Shown: positions 40,816 to 50,934, counted from the first letter of the stretch. The stretch: 64,000 bases of DNA from Limnohabitans sp. MMS-10A-192 (GCF_003063335.1 NZ_NERX01000006.1:1-64000); one strand, 5' to 3'. Numbers and translations are program-made. Notes: generated by a model from the sequence alone, not told the origin.

Positions 40816-42057
40816 TCACTCGTCGAAGTCCCAGATCCGGTGCAGGTCCAGGTTCATCAGGGCCCAGCTCTCGGCCAGCTCCAATTGCAGCTTTTGGCTC
40901 TCGCGCAGGCTCTCTTGCGCCAGGCGGCGGTTCTGGATCAGCTCGGTCATGCTGTGCTCGCCCATGGCAAAGGCCTTGAGCGATTGCTGCACCGCTTGGG
41001 CCTGCGTTTGCGCGGCCGCCTGCAAGCCGGTCACGGCTTGTCTTTGCAAGCTCAAACCCAACCAACGGGCCTCAAAGGCGGCGCCCAAGTCCAGCGCCAA
41101 TTGCTGCGTTTGCGCTTCCAAGCGGTTCGCCTCGGCCAGGGCCGCGGCGGCGTGCGCCTGCCGGGCTGAGCCGCTCAAGGCCACGCCCACCGACACGCCC
41201 ACGATGCTTTCGGCACCGGCCCTCTCTCGCGCGGCATACACGCCCAACACCGGATCGGGCCAGCGCTCGCGGTCCATGCGCTCGGCTTGCAAACGCAGGC
41301 CTTGCACTTCGGCGCGGCGCAGGTTCAGCTCGTGGTGGTTTTGCAAAAATTCCTGCATGAGCGGCTGCATGGCGGGCAACTCGGGGACATCGCCCTGCGC
41401 TGTCGGCCAAGCCGGTTCGGGCAAGCCGGGGTAACGCTTTTGCACCTGGGCCCAAGCCGCTGCCCACTGCGCTTGCGAGACCGCCACGGCCGACTGCGCA
41501 CGTTGCAGCTCGGCTTGCGCCAGGCTGGCGTCCAGTTGCGAGATGTCGCCTTGCTTCAAGCGCAGCTGGGCCTGTCGGTTCAGCGCTTGCGACAAAGCGG
41601 CCTGCGCTGCGGCGCCCTCGCGTGCCAGCGCCAGCTTGTGCAGTTCAAACCATTGGCGCATCAGCTCACGGCTGGCTTCGTGCAGCGCGTCGGCATAACC
41701 GATGCTGGCCGCTTTGCGGCTTTGCTCGGCCAGCTGGGCATCCAGCCCGGCCTTGCCCCACAGGCGCACCGGCCGCTCCAGGCTGAGCAGCTGCTCGTTG
41801 AAGCGGCCACCCGGGTCGATCGCCCGGCGGCTTTGCTGGCTCATGCGCAGGTTGAACTCACCCGGCCCCACCTCGGTGGCACGCGCCCTTTGCAGCTGCG
41901 CGGCTTGCTGCGACTGCGCCGCCAAAATGCCGTAGCTGGCTTTGACGATGGCCTGCACCTGATCGGCCGGGGGCAGCCACACCGCCAGCGCTTCTTGCGC
42001 CTGTGCAGTGATGCACAGCGTGCCTGCGATCAACGCGATCCAGCGTTTGGTTTTCAT
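40816..42057 (-). CDS. CzcC/CusC-like outer membrane factor of a metal efflux pump
   Basis: The product has 413 residues from the ATG at 42057 (AGGAG upstream; four-base overlap with the pump gene). Signal peptide, then TolC-type coiled-coil helices rich in Ala, Gln and Arg (AAQLQRARATEVGPGEFNLR; QAQLRLKQGDISQLDASLAQ). It provides the outer-membrane exit for the CzcA-like pump. No lipobox is seen. Confidence 0.87.
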   Translation of the reverse strand: MKTKRWIALIAGTLCITAQAQEALAVWLPPADQVQAIVKASYGILAAQSQQAAQLQRARATEVGPGEFNLRMSQQSRRAIDPGGRFNEQLLSLERPVRLWGKAGLDAQLAEQSRKAASIGYADALHEASRELMRQWFELHKLALAREGAAAQAALSQALNRQAQLRLKQGDISQLDASLAQAELQRAQSAVAVSQAQWAAAWAQVQKRYPGLPEPAWPTAQGDVPELPAMQPLMQEFLQNHHELNLRRAEVQGLRLQAERMDRERWPDPVLGVYAARERAGAESIVGVSVGVALSGSARQAHAAAALAEANRLEAQTQQLALDLGAAFEARWLGLSLQRQAVTGLQAAAQTQAQAVQQSLKAFAMGEHSMTELIQNRRLAQESLRESQKLQLELAESWALMNLDLHRIWDFDE

Positions 42058-45000
42058 GAGGTGCTCCTGTCTTTGGACTGAGGCTGACGCCCACGGATTT
42101 GCGCCCACACATCGGCCAGGCTGTTCAAAGCGCCCCAACGTTCAAAAATCAAAGGCAACAACAGCAAGGTCAACAAGGTCGCGCTGACCAACCCGCCCGT
42201 GACCACAATGGCCAGGGGCTTTTGGATCTCGGAGCCCGGGCCCGTGGCAAACAGCAGCGGGATCATGCCCAACGCCGTGATGAGCGCCGTCATCAGCACT
42301 GGCCGCAAGCGACGCTCCGCGCCCAAGCGCACCACTTGTGCCAGCGCTTCGCCGGTTTGCAGGCGCTCGTTGAAATGCGTGACCATCACCACGCCGTTGA
42401 GCACCGCAATGCCCAGCAAGGCGATGAAGCCCACCGAGGCCGGCACCGACAGGTATTGCCCCGAGATGGCCAGCGCCACCACGCCCCCCACCAGCGCAAA
42501 CGGGATGTTCAAAAAGATGATGCCCGCCTGCACCACCGAGCCGAAAGTGAAGGTGAGGATCAAAAAGATCAGGCCCATCGCCGCCGGGATCACCACGCTC
42601 AGGCGCGCAGCGGCACGTTGCTGGTTTTCAAACTGGCCGCCCCAAACGATCTGGATGTCTTTGGGCAGTCCCAGCGCAGCCACCGCTTGCTGGGCATCGG
42701 CCACAAAGCCGGTCAAGTCGCGCCCTTCGACCGAGACCTGGATCGTGGTCAGCCGCTGGCTCAGTTCGTGGTCGATGCGGATCGGGCCGTCCACCACGCG
42801 GATGTCGGCCAAAGCGCTGGCTGGCCAAGCACGGCCATCGGGCGCGGTGATCGGCAGGTTGCGAAAGGCCTCGGGGCTGTTGCGCACCACGTCGTTGCCC
42901 CGCAAAGTGAGCGCGGTGCGGATGCCCCGGTCCAGCACATGGCCCACGGTTTCGCCTTCGAGCTGTTGGCGCAAAGCCTGCTGCACCGAGGCCACGCTCA
43001 TGCCCGACTGGCCCACCGTGTGGCGGTTCACGGCCACGCTCAGGTACTGCATGCCTTCAGCCTTGGGCGCGATCACTTCGGCAGCGCCGTCGATCTTGCG
43101 CACGGCCTCGGCCACTTGCTGGGCGGACTTGCCCAGCTGCGCCAAGTCCACACCAAACAGCTTGATCGCCACATCGCCACGCGTGCCCGTGAGCATTTCC
43201 GAGATGCGCATCTCAATCGGCTGCGTGAAGCCATACACCAGGCCCGGAAACCCTTCGAGCACTTCGCGCAGGGAGGCGATGATGTCCTCCTTGCTGCCGC
43301 GCCAGGCGCTCTTGGGTTTGAGCACCAAAAAGCTGTCGGTCTCGTTCAGGCCCATCGGGTCCAGGCCCAACTCGTCCGCACCTGCGCGCGCGATCACGGC
43401 CTGCACCTCGGGCACCTTGGCCAAGATGGCTTGCTGCACACGGGTGTCGATCTCGAGCGAGGCTTCGAGCGAGATGGACGGGATTTTTTGCAGCTGCACC
43501 AGGATGTCGCCTTCGTCCAAGGTGGGCATGAAGGTCTTGCCAATTTGCGTGTACAGACCGCCTGCCAGCACCAGCGAAGCCAGCGCCACACCCACCAACC
43601 AGCGTGGGTGCCGCCAGCTGGCGTCGCGCCATTTCACATAGGTGCGCAGCAGCTTGACCATCACCCAAGGCTCGTGCGCGGTTTGCGGCTTGAGCACCAA
43701 CGACGCCAGCGCAGGCACCACCGTGAACGCCAGCACCAGCGAAGCCGACAAGGCCATGATGATGGTCACGGCAACGGGGGCGAACAGCTTGCCCTCCAGC
43801 CCCTGCAAGGTCAGCAGGGGCAGGAACACCACGCAAATGATGAGCACGCCCGCCCCCACCGGCTTGAGCACTTCGCGCACCGCGTGCAGCACGCGATCGG
43901 TCATGCTCACATCGTGGCCCGGCGGCGCATGGGCCAGCTGGGTTTCCACGTTTTCCACCACCACCACCGAGGCATCGACCAGCATGCCCAGCGCGATCGC
44001 CAGACCGCCCAGGCTCATCAGGTTGGCGGTGATACCGGTGTAGCGCATGAGCAAAAAAGTGGCCAGCAAAGACAGCGGCAGCGACACCGCCACCACCAGC
44101 GCGGGCCGCAGGCCGCCCAAGAAAACGTAGAGCACCACGCAGACCAGCACCGCCGCTTCGGCCAAGGCTTTGATCACGGTGTTGGCCGCGCGCGTGACCA
44201 GCTCGCCCCGGTTGTAAAAGGTCTTGACCGTCATGCCCTCGGGCAAGCGCTTTTGCACATCGCGAATCTTCAGGTCAATCGCATCGACCAACTCACGGGC
44301 ATTCACGCCGCGCAAGCCCAGCACCAGGCCCTCGACCGCTTCGCCGCGCCCGTCTTGCGTCACCGCGCCATAGCGGGTGAGCGCACCGTGGCGCACCACG
44401 GCCACATCGTCGAGCAAAATTTTCTGGCCCGAGCGCGGCTGCTCAATGCGGATGGCGCGCAGATCGTCCAGGGTTTTGACCGCGCCTTCGACGCGCACCA
44501 CCAGCGACTCTTCGCCCGCCGTCATGCGGCCTGCGCCGTCGTTGCTGTTGTTGTCGGCCAGGGCCTCGCGCAGGCTGGCCATGCTCACACCCAAGGCGGC
44601 CATGCGTTCGGTTTTGGGCAGCACTTCAAAGGTCTGCACCTCGCCGCCCAGGGCGTTGACTTCGGCCACGCCCGCAATCGTGCGCAGTTCGGGGCGTATG
44701 GTCCAGTCCAGCGCACGGCGCTTGTCGGCCAGCGAAAAGTTCTCGCCCTCCACCGTGAACATGTACAGCTCGGACAGCGGCGTGGTGATGGGTGCCAAGC
44801 CCCCGCTCACGCCAGCAGGCAAGTCGCCCATGACGCCGTTCAGCCGTTCAGACACCTGTTGGCGCGCCCAGTAAATGTCCACGCCTTCGTCAAAGTCGAG
44901 TGTGATGTCGGCGATGCCGTATTTGGAGACCGAGCGCACCATGCGCTTTTTCGGGATGCTGAGCAGCTCTTGCTCGATCGGCTTGACCACACGCTGCTCG

Positions 45001-45185
45001 ACCTCTTCGGGCGTCATGCCCGGGATCTTCAGGATGATCTTGGCCTGGGTCGGCGAGATGTCGGGGAAAGCGTCAATCGGCAGTTGTTGCCAGGCCTGCA
45101 GGCCCGCCAAAGTCAGGATGACAGCCAGCAAAAGGGTGAGTAGGCGGTAACGCAGCGCCCAGCGGATCATGGCGTCCATGCTCAT
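42054..45185 (-). CDS. CzcA/CusA-type heavy-metal RND efflux pump
   Basis: The product has 1043 residues of the HME-RND family: FPDISPTQAKI at the N terminus, twelve membrane segments, and in TM4 GGLAIALGMLVDASVVVVEN with the conserved proton-relay Asp. GLDPMGLNETDSFLVLKPK is a typical periplasmic sequence. Whether it transports Cu/Ag or Co/Zn/Cd is open: the CusA methionine triad is not obvious to me. It is translationally linked to both neighbours. Confidence 0.93.
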   Translation of the reverse strand: MSMDAMIRWALRYRLLTLLLAVILTLAGLQAWQQLPIDAFPDISPTQAKIILKIPGMTPEEVEQRVVKPIEQELLSIPKKRMVRSVSKYGIADITLDFDEGVDIYWARQQVSERLNGVMGDLPAGVSGGLAPITTPLSELYMFTVEGENFSLADKRRALDWTIRPELRTIAGVAEVNALGGEVQTFEVLPKTERMAALGVSMASLREALADNNSNDGAGRMTAGEESLVVRVEGAVKTLDDLRAIRIEQPRSGQKILLDDVAVVRHGALTRYGAVTQDGRGEAVEGLVLGLRGVNARELVDAIDLKIRDVQKRLPEGMTVKTFYNRGELVTRAANTVIKALAEAAVLVCVVLYVFLGGLRPALVVAVSLPLSLLATFLLMRYTGITANLMSLGGLAIALGMLVDASVVVVENVETQLAHAPPGHDVSMTDRVLHAVREVLKPVGAGVLIICVVFLPLLTLQGLEGKLFAPVAVTIIMALSASLVLAFTVVPALASLVLKPQTAHEPWVMVKLLRTYVKWRDASWRHPRWLVGVALASLVLAGGLYTQIGKTFMPTLDEGDILVQLQKIPSISLEASLEIDTRVQQAILAKVPEVQAVIARAGADELGLDPMGLNETDSFLVLKPKSAWRGSKEDIIASLREVLEGFPGLVYGFTQPIEMRISEMLTGTRGDVAIKLFGVDLAQLGKSAQQVAEAVRKIDGAAEVIAPKAEGMQYLSVAVNRHTVGQSGMSVASVQQALRQQLEGETVGHVLDRGIRTALTLRGNDVVRNSPEAFRNLPITAPDGRAWPASALADIRVVDGPIRIDHELSQRLTTIQVSVEGRDLTGFVADAQQAVAALGLPKDIQIVWGGQFENQQRAAARLSVVIPAAMGLIFLILTFTFGSVVQAGIIFLNIPFALVGGVVALAISGQYLSVPASVGFIALLGIAVLNGVVMVTHFNERLQTGEALAQVVRLGAERRLRPVLMTALITALGMIPLLFATGPGSEIQKPLAIVVTGGLVSATLLTLLLLPLIFERWGALNSLADVWAQIRGRQPQSKDRSTS

Positions 45186-46249
45186 TCATCCTTTTGCAGC
45201 AAGGCGCGCAAGGAAGCCAGGCCCGTCACGGCCACTTGGTTCTTCTCGCTCAAGGCACCGCTCACCACCGTTTGCTCGTCGTTGCTCGACAAGACTTTGA
45301 CCGGCGTGGGCACAAAGCCCTTGGCGCTGGCCACAAACACCCAGCTTTGCGCCTGGTGACTGATCACGGCGCGCGCGGGCAATTGCCAGGCCGCTTGTGT
45401 GCTGGTGCGGGCCGGGTGCAATTGCACGGGCAGCACTTCGCCTGCGTTCAGGCTGCCCGCCTCGGTCACCCGGGCACGCGCCTGCGCTTGCTGCGTGGCG
45501 TCCACCGCGCGGCTCACGCCCACCAGCACCGCTTTGGCCTGGCGCGAAGGCACGCTCACCGCGTCGCCCACTTTGAGCTGGGCCGCCTTCTCGGGCGAGA
45601 GCACCAAGTCCAATTGCAGTTGACGCGTGTCAGCCACTTTGAACAAAGGCATGCCCGCGTCCACCCGCTGCCCCACCGTGACCAGCGACTGCACCAGCCT
45701 GCCGTCCAATGGCGCGGTCAAACTGGCCCCGGCGTAATCGGCGCCGCCCACGCCCGCGCCCGATGAGCGCAGCTCGGCTTGCTTGGCTTGCAGCGCGGCT
45801 TGCGCAGCATGGAATTTGTTCTGGCTGATCTGCAGCCGCGCCGCCGGGATGATGCCGTCGGCCAGCATGGACTGGTCACGCGTCAGCGCGGCCTGGGCGT
45901 TTTGCACATCCAGCTGCGCCTCGCGCATCTGACGCCGTGTATCGGCCAGTTGCGGACTGCTCCACTGGGCCAGGGCCGATCCGGCTTTGACGGCATCGCC
46001 CAGCCCCACATCGATGCGGGTGATGACGCCCGCATAGGGCGCGGCCACCGTCACCTCGCGGCCTGGCGGCACCGACACCGTGGCCGAAGCCAGCAAGGCG
46101 CCCGCTTGCGCCGCCTGCACGGGCGCCACGCGCACACCCAGCGCCGCTTTTTGCTGCGCGTCGAGCAACAACTCGGCAGGCACTTGCGCCCAGGCCGCAG
46201 CCGAGCCCACCGCACCCACGAACAAAATGGTTTTGAGCAGTCCTGTCAT
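45182..46249 (-). CDS. CzcB/CusB-like periplasmic adaptor of a metal efflux pump
   Basis: The product has 355 residues from the ATG at 46249 (SD AGGAG). Signal peptide ending AWA, barrel-sandwich segments VTVAAPYAGVITRIDVGLGD and LTAPLDGRLVQSLVTVGQRV around a helical hairpin, and a beta-barrel domain to the C terminus. It joins the RND pump with the outer-membrane factor. Confidence 0.9.
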   Translation of the reverse strand: MTGLLKTILFVGAVGSAAAWAQVPAELLLDAQQKAALGVRVAPVQAAQAGALLASATVSVPPGREVTVAAPYAGVITRIDVGLGDAVKAGSALAQWSSPQLADTRRQMREAQLDVQNAQAALTRDQSMLADGIIPAARLQISQNKFHAAQAALQAKQAELRSSGAGVGGADYAGASLTAPLDGRLVQSLVTVGQRVDAGMPLFKVADTRQLQLDLVLSPEKAAQLKVGDAVSVPSRQAKAVLVGVSRAVDATQQAQARARVTEAGSLNAGEVLPVQLHPARTSTQAAWQLPARAVISHQAQSWVFVASAKGFVPTPVKVLSSNDEQTVVSGALSEKNQVAVTGLASLRALLQKDE

Positions 46250-46337
46250 GACCGACTCTCCTGAGAAAAAGCAAGAAGGAAAATCACCGCCCAGCGGTGC
46301 GCCGCATCGGCGCACAGGCCGACGGTTCAGACAAGGA

Positions 46338-46763
46338 TCAAAGCGGGGGCGCCAAAGCGGGCGGTGGCCAGCCGGGCGGGTAAGTGCTTGGCGCAGATGC
46401 GGGCCATGGGGGCATGCGGCGCACACGGTGGGCGAGCACTTTTTCGGCCAGCCAAACCCACAGCAAAAAACCGACAATGGCCGTGGCCAGCTGCACGTCA
46501 TCGCCCGTCTGCGGCAAAGAGACCGACACCCCGAGCGCCGGTGATTCTTCTTCCGATGCGGCATGGGCCGACACCAGCGCCGGTGCTTCGGCCAGTGCTT
46601 CGGCGCCTTGCGCGCTGTGGCTCAAGTCAAGGCCGTCGACATGAAAACCACTCACATGCGAGGCCCCAAGGTGCCCATGCAGAAAAGGCGCCAAGGCGAG
46701 CAAAGCCATGAGGACGATCACGACCCCTTGGCGAATGCTGGCGATGAAAACGTTTTGGTGCAC
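46338..46763 (-). CDS. Small His-containing membrane protein upstream of the metal efflux genes
   Basis: The product has up to 141 residues from a GTG at 46763; an ATG at 46709 is an alternative. Two hydrophobic segments (VVIVLMALLALAPFLHGHLG and VQLATAIVGFLLWVWLAEKV) flank a periplasmic loop with histidines (HGHLGASHVSGFHVDG, LSHS). The C terminus is Pro-rich. Such small proteins often precede czc/cus genes in Burkholderiales and may bind metal. Family unknown to me. Confidence 0.55.
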   Translation of the reverse strand: MHQNVFIASIRQGVVIVLMALLALAPFLHGHLGASHVSGFHVDGLDLSHSAQGAEALAEAPALVSAHAASEEESPALGVSVSLPQTGDDVQLATAIVGFLLWVWLAEKVLAHRVRRMPPWPASAPSTYPPGWPPPALAPPL

Positions 46764-46801
46764 CGTGTCATTCTAATTTGCGAATGTGTCGGTCCGCACG
46801 G

Positions 46802-47038
46802 TCACTGGCCACGCAGCGCCTGGCTGAGCTGGTCCACGCGCTGCGACCAGTCGGTGTCCTGCAACAAGGTCTCGCGCAGGAATGCCGCTTGTGCAGCTGT
46901 CCAAAACGGCGCATCGGGCAAGGCAATGTGCCCCGCCAAGGGCCGGTGGGTTTTCAAGAACCCGGCAATGCCCGCTGCATCGCAAGGCAAGCCCAGCTGA
47001 GCAAACAGCTCGTGAAAGGGGTGGTTGGGCTGGTCCAT
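46802..47038 (-). CDS. DUF2789 family protein
   Basis: The product has 78 residues from the ATG at 47038. HELFAQLGLPCDAAGIAGF, then FWTAAQAAFLRETLLQDTDW matches the small helical DUF2789 family. Function unknown. It begins 10 bases after the phaC stop, so it is likely cotranscribed. Confidence 0.8.
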   Translation of the reverse strand: MDQPNHPFHELFAQLGLPCDAAGIAGFLKTHRPLAGHIALPDAPFWTAAQAAFLRETLLQDTDWSQRVDQLSQALRGQ

Positions 47039-47048
47039 CTGACGTCCT

Positions 47049-48803
47049 TCATGTTTGCAGGACATAGGTCCCGGGCGCATCGCACAGAGGCACCAAGCCC
47101 GCATCGGGCGCCCCCATGGGCGGTGGCGCACGCTTGGGGCCCGAATGGGCTTGCAGCCACTGCACCCAATGCGGCCACCAAGACCCTTCGTGGTGAGGGG
47201 CTGTCTGCAACCAAGCCTCCGGATCGAGGTAAGGGCCATCGTGCGGGCGCGTCAGGGCCTGAAAGCTGCGTCCGGCCACACCGGGCGGGTTGACGATGCC
47301 CACGTTGTGCCCACCGGATGTCAGCACAAAGGTGGTGTCCACATGGGTCAGCAAATGCAGCTTGTGCACCGAGCGCCAAGGGGCCACGTGGTCGCGCACG
47401 GTGCCCACGGCATAGATGGGGCACTGGATCGCGGTCAAGGCCACCGGCTTGCCGCGCACCGGATAACGCCCATTGGCCAAGTCGTTGTGCAAAAACATGC
47501 GGCGCAAATACTCGGTGTGCATGCTGTAAGGCAGGCGCGTGCCGTCGGCGTTCCAAGCCATCAAATCGCTGATGGGTGCCCGCTCGCCCAGCAAATAGTC
47601 TTTGAGCAAACGCGACCAAATCAGGTCGGTGGAGTTCATCAGCTGGAAGGCCCCGGCCATCTGACGGCTGTCCAGATAGCCCTTGTCCCACATGGTGTCT
47701 TCCAGGTGCGCGACCTGGCTGTCGTCGATGAACAGCTGCAGCTCACCCGGTTCGGTGAAATCGGTTTGCGCCGCCAGCAAGCTCACGGTGGCCAGGCGGT
47801 CATCGCCATCGCGCGCCATGGCGGCAGCGGCAATCGTGAGCAAGGTGCCACCCAGGCAATAGCCCAAGGCGTGCACACGGGCTTGCGGCAGCACGGTGCT
47901 GATCACCTCCAGCGCGTCCATCACCCCCATGTGCAGGTAGTCGTCCATGTCCAGGTCACGGTCTTCGGACTGCGGGTTGGCCCAGGACATGGCGAACACG
48001 ATGTGGCCCTGATCGACCAGGTGTTTGATCAGCGAGTTGTGCGGCGACAAGTCCAGCACGTAGTACTTCATGATCCAGGACGGCACCACCAGCACCGGCT
48101 CGGGCCGCACCTGCGCGGTGGTGGGGGTGTACTGGATCAGCTCGATCAAATGGTTACGGTAAATCACCTGACCGGGGGTGACCGCCACATCGCGCCCGAC
48201 GCGGTAGGCCTCAGCGCCCTTGGGTGGGCTGTTGGTGCGCAGGGCCTGCAGGTCTTCCAGCCAGTTTTGAAAACCCTGACGCAAATTGGCGCCTGCGGTT
48301 TTGGCGGTGCGCTCCAGCACCTCCGGGTTGCTCAGCACAAAGTTGGCGGGCGACACCGTGTCCAAGATTTGCCGCAGGGTGAAGGTGACCACCGACTCGT
48401 GGTGCGGCTCGACCCCGCGCACGCCGGTGCTGGCGCACTGCCACCATTGCTGCGTGAGCAAGAAGCTTTGGCTCATCAGGTTGAAAGGCCAGGTTTGCCA
48501 GCTCGGGTGCACAAAGCGTGTGTCATGCACCATGGGCTCGATGCAGGGCGCGCAATCCGTTTGGTGCGCCCGCGTGGCGTAATCGGCGATCTGCTGCGCG
48601 CCTTGCAGCGCTTTTTGCGCCAGATCGAGTTGCTCGGCCGGGTTGAAGGCCAAGTGCGTGAGCCAATCGTCAAAGGCCATGCGCAGCGATGCGGTCGAGA
48701 CCCCCAGCGTCCAAGGCGACAGCTGGGCATGCGTCCAGCGGTCCAGACCCGGACCGGGCCAATGGGGCAAGGGCGCGGCAGTATCAAGGGCAAGGTGTTT
48801 CAC
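47049..48803 (-). CDS. phaC: Poly(3-hydroxyalkanoate) synthase, class I-like
   Basis: The product has 584 residues. Catalytic Cys is in the lipase-box-like GYCLGG; the Asp in GTVRDHVAPW and the His in SGGHNVGIV complete the triad. The N-terminal domain (LTHLAFNPAEQLDLAQKALQ) is present. It polymerises (R)-3-hydroxyacyl-CoA on storage granules. No phaA or phaB is adjacent, which is common for secondary phaC copies. Confidence 0.93.
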   Translation of the reverse strand: MKHLALDTAAPLPHWPGPGLDRWTHAQLSPWTLGVSTASLRMAFDDWLTHLAFNPAEQLDLAQKALQGAQQIADYATRAHQTDCAPCIEPMVHDTRFVHPSWQTWPFNLMSQSFLLTQQWWQCASTGVRGVEPHHESVVTFTLRQILDTVSPANFVLSNPEVLERTAKTAGANLRQGFQNWLEDLQALRTNSPPKGAEAYRVGRDVAVTPGQVIYRNHLIELIQYTPTTAQVRPEPVLVVPSWIMKYYVLDLSPHNSLIKHLVDQGHIVFAMSWANPQSEDRDLDMDDYLHMGVMDALEVISTVLPQARVHALGYCLGGTLLTIAAAAMARDGDDRLATVSLLAAQTDFTEPGELQLFIDDSQVAHLEDTMWDKGYLDSRQMAGAFQLMNSTDLIWSRLLKDYLLGERAPISDLMAWNADGTRLPYSMHTEYLRRMFLHNDLANGRYPVRGKPVALTAIQCPIYAVGTVRDHVAPWRSVHKLHLLTHVDTTFVLTSGGHNVGIVNPPGVAGRSFQALTRPHDGPYLDPEAWLQTAPHHEGSWWPHWVQWLQAHSGPKRAPPPMGAPDAGLVPLCDAPGTYVLQT

Positions 48804-48905
48804 CCCTCCATGCTAGGAACAGACCCCACCGCGCGCCATTGACCCAAGGGTCAAATCGCCTCTACCGTCAGGTCTGCACCCAGCCTCTGGTCGATAATTG
48901 GCCAC

Positions 48906-49544
48906 ATGAATGGCATTCAACACTGGGGCGAGACCCTGCGCTTGCTGGTCGAACTGTCGGCCACCGCCGCCTTTGCGCTGTCGGGCCTGATGGAGGCTGC
49001 GCGCAAACGGCTCGATGCGGTCGGCGTGTGCGTGGTGGCTTTTTTGGCCGCCTTTGGTGGCGGCACCTTGCGCGACTTGCTGCTGGACCAGCGCCCCTTC
49101 TTTTGGGTGCAACACGTCGAAGTGCTGTGGAGCGTCATGCTGCTGTGCGTGCTGGCCATGCTGTTCATGCGCCAACGCCATTTTGAAGTGACCGAAAAAG
49201 CCATCCTCTGGCCCGATGCCTTGGGCCTGGGCCTGTTCACCGCCACGGGCGTGCACCACGCCCTGCAAGCGCTCATGCCGGGCGTGGTGGCGGTGCTGAT
49301 GGGTTTGATCACCGGTGTGTTTGGCGGCGTGCTGCGCGACATGGTGTGCAACGAAATCCCCACCGCCTTCAAGGACCACCGCCCTTATGCGGTCTGCGCT
49401 TTTGCCGGGGGCTGGGTCTATGTGGCGCTCTGGCAATTCGACGCGCCGGGCTGGCTGGCCCTGCTGGCCTGCCTGACCGTGACGGTGGGCTTGCGCGTGC
49501 TGGCCGTCTGGCGCAACTGGCGACTGCCGGCCTGGCGCACCTGA
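48906..49544 (+). CDS. TRIC/YadS-like (UPF0126) membrane protein
   Basis: The product has 212 residues with seven predicted membrane helices and an inverted repeat: ATAAFALSGLMEAARKRLD with FGGGTLRDLLLD, then LFTATGVHHALQ with FGGVLRDMVCNEIP. The paired GG-x-x-RD motifs are typical of prokaryotic TRIC-type cation channels. Divergent from phaC. The physiological ion is not known. Confidence 0.85.
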   Translation: MNGIQHWGETLRLLVELSATAAFALSGLMEAARKRLDAVGVCVVAFLAAFGGGTLRDLLLDQRPFFWVQHVEVLWSVMLLCVLAMLFMRQRHFEVTEKAILWPDALGLGLFTATGVHHALQALMPGVVAVLMGLITGVFGGVLRDMVCNEIPTAFKDHRPYAVCAFAGGWVYVALWQFDAPGWLALLACLTVTVGLRVLAVWRNWRLPAWRT

Positions 49545-49552
49545 TATCACCC

Positions 49553-50500
49553 ATGTGGGCAGGCGTCTTCTTTTCTCTGGCCGCCGGCATGATGTGGGGC
49601 CTGGTGTTCGTGGGCCCGCTGATGCTGCCCGACTACCCAGCGGCCTTGCACACCTTTGGCCGTTACCTCGCGTTTGGCGTGATCGCACTGCCCCTGGCTT
49701 TTCTTGACCGCACCGAGTTGCGACGCCTGACGCGCGCCGACTGGCTGGCCGCTTTGCGCCTGGCGGCCATTGGCAACGTGCTGTATTACCTGTTCCTGTC
49801 CAGCGCCATCCAACGCGCAGGCGGCGCGCTGACCACCATGGTCATCGGCACGCTGCCGGTGGTGATTGCGGTCTCGGCCAACCTGCTCAACCACCAACGC
49901 GACGGACGCTTTCCGTGGCTGAAACTGGGTCCGCCGTTGGCGCTGATTTTGCTGGGCATTGCCTGTGTCAACCATGTCGAATGGACCGCTCTGCTGCAAA
50001 ACCCGCAGGCCGACACGGGCCGCTACATCACAGGCGCTGTGCTGGCGGTCGGGGCCGTGGCCTGCTGGACTTGGTACCCGCTCAAAAACGCCGACTGGCT
50101 GCGCGGCCACCCCGAGCGCAACCCCCGCGTGTGGGCCACCGCACAGGGCTTGGCCACCCTGCCCTTGGCGCTCATGGGTTATGGGCTGTTCTGGATGTGG
50201 CAAGGGCTGACCGAAGCGTCGTTCCCCATGCCCCTGGGTCCGCGCCCGCTCGAATTCATCGGCCTCATGATGGCCATCGGCCTGTTCGCCTCATGGCTGG
50301 GCACCCTGTGCTGGAACGCCGCCAGCCAGCGCCTGCCCACCGCACTGGCGGGGCAACTCATCGTGTTTGAAACGCTGGCCGCATTGGCCTACGCCTTCAT
50401 GCTGCGCGGGCAGTGGCCAGCGCCCCTCACGCTGGCCGGGATTGCGCTGCTGGTGGCGGGCGTGATCGCTGGGGTGCGCGTCAAGGCCGCAGATCGTTGA
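49553..50500 (+). CDS. EamA/DMT-family transporter
   Basis: The product has 315 residues from the ATG at 49553 (8 bases after the preceding stop). Ten membrane helices in two EamA halves (SLAAGMMWGLVFVGPLM; GGALTTMVIGTLPVVIAVSA). Substrate cannot be told; DMT proteins usually export metabolites or amino acids. Confidence 0.88.
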   Translation: MWAGVFFSLAAGMMWGLVFVGPLMLPDYPAALHTFGRYLAFGVIALPLAFLDRTELRRLTRADWLAALRLAAIGNVLYYLFLSSAIQRAGGALTTMVIGTLPVVIAVSANLLNHQRDGRFPWLKLGPPLALILLGIACVNHVEWTALLQNPQADTGRYITGAVLAVGAVACWTWYPLKNADWLRGHPERNPRVWATAQGLATLPLALMGYGLFWMWQGLTEASFPMPLGPRPLEFIGLMMAIGLFASWLGTLCWNAASQRLPTALAGQLIVFETLAALAYAFMLRGQWPAPLTLAGIALLVAGVIAGVRVKAADR

Positions 50501-50676
50501 GCTTTCATCGCGGAGGGGGGTGCAGCCGAACCCTGCGCCAGATGCGATCAGGTGCCTCATGAATCTTGAAGCTTTTGAACCGGTGAATCACAAGATACAG
50601 ATCAAATGCCGTGGCTTTTATATCCGTGGGTGGATGGACTGTAGCTTTCAAGCCTACTAAAAAGAACACTTGCACC

Positions 50677-50934
50677 ATGCCAGTTGTTCGCAGCAAAACC
50701 ACCCAAAGTCTCCGCGACGATCTCGCGGCCAATGTGCGGCATTACCGCGCCCTCAAAGCCATTCCACCCGCCAAGCCGGTGTCTCAAGAGCGCGGCGCTT
50801 GGGAAGCGGGCATTGACCGAACCATGATGAGCAAGATCGAAAGAGCCAAAACCAACCCCAGCCTGGAAACCCTTCTGAAGCTGGCCAACTATCTGAACGT
50901 CAGCGTGGCCGACCTGCTGGCCGAGCGCCCCTGA
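50677..50934 (+). CDS. XRE-family helix-turn-helix regulator
   Basis: The product has 85 residues from the ATG at 50677. A Cro/C1-type HTH spans about residues 12-80: LAANVRHYRALK, then WEAGIDRTMMSKIERAKTNP, and LLKLANYLNVSVADLLAERP. Stand-alone, with no toxin gene beside it; the following gene is another small regulator. The gap 50501-50676 before it shows no gene. Confidence 0.85.
   Translation: MPVVRSKTTQSLRDDLAANVRHYRALKAIPPAKPVSQERGAWEAGIDRTMMSKIERAKTNPSLETLLKLANYLNVSVADLLAERP

Noticed and set aside
42099..45143. A 1014-codon open frame on the plus strand opposite the RND pump
   Set aside because: It is His/Gln/Arg-rich low-complexity translation antisense to a well-supported CzcA-type gene.
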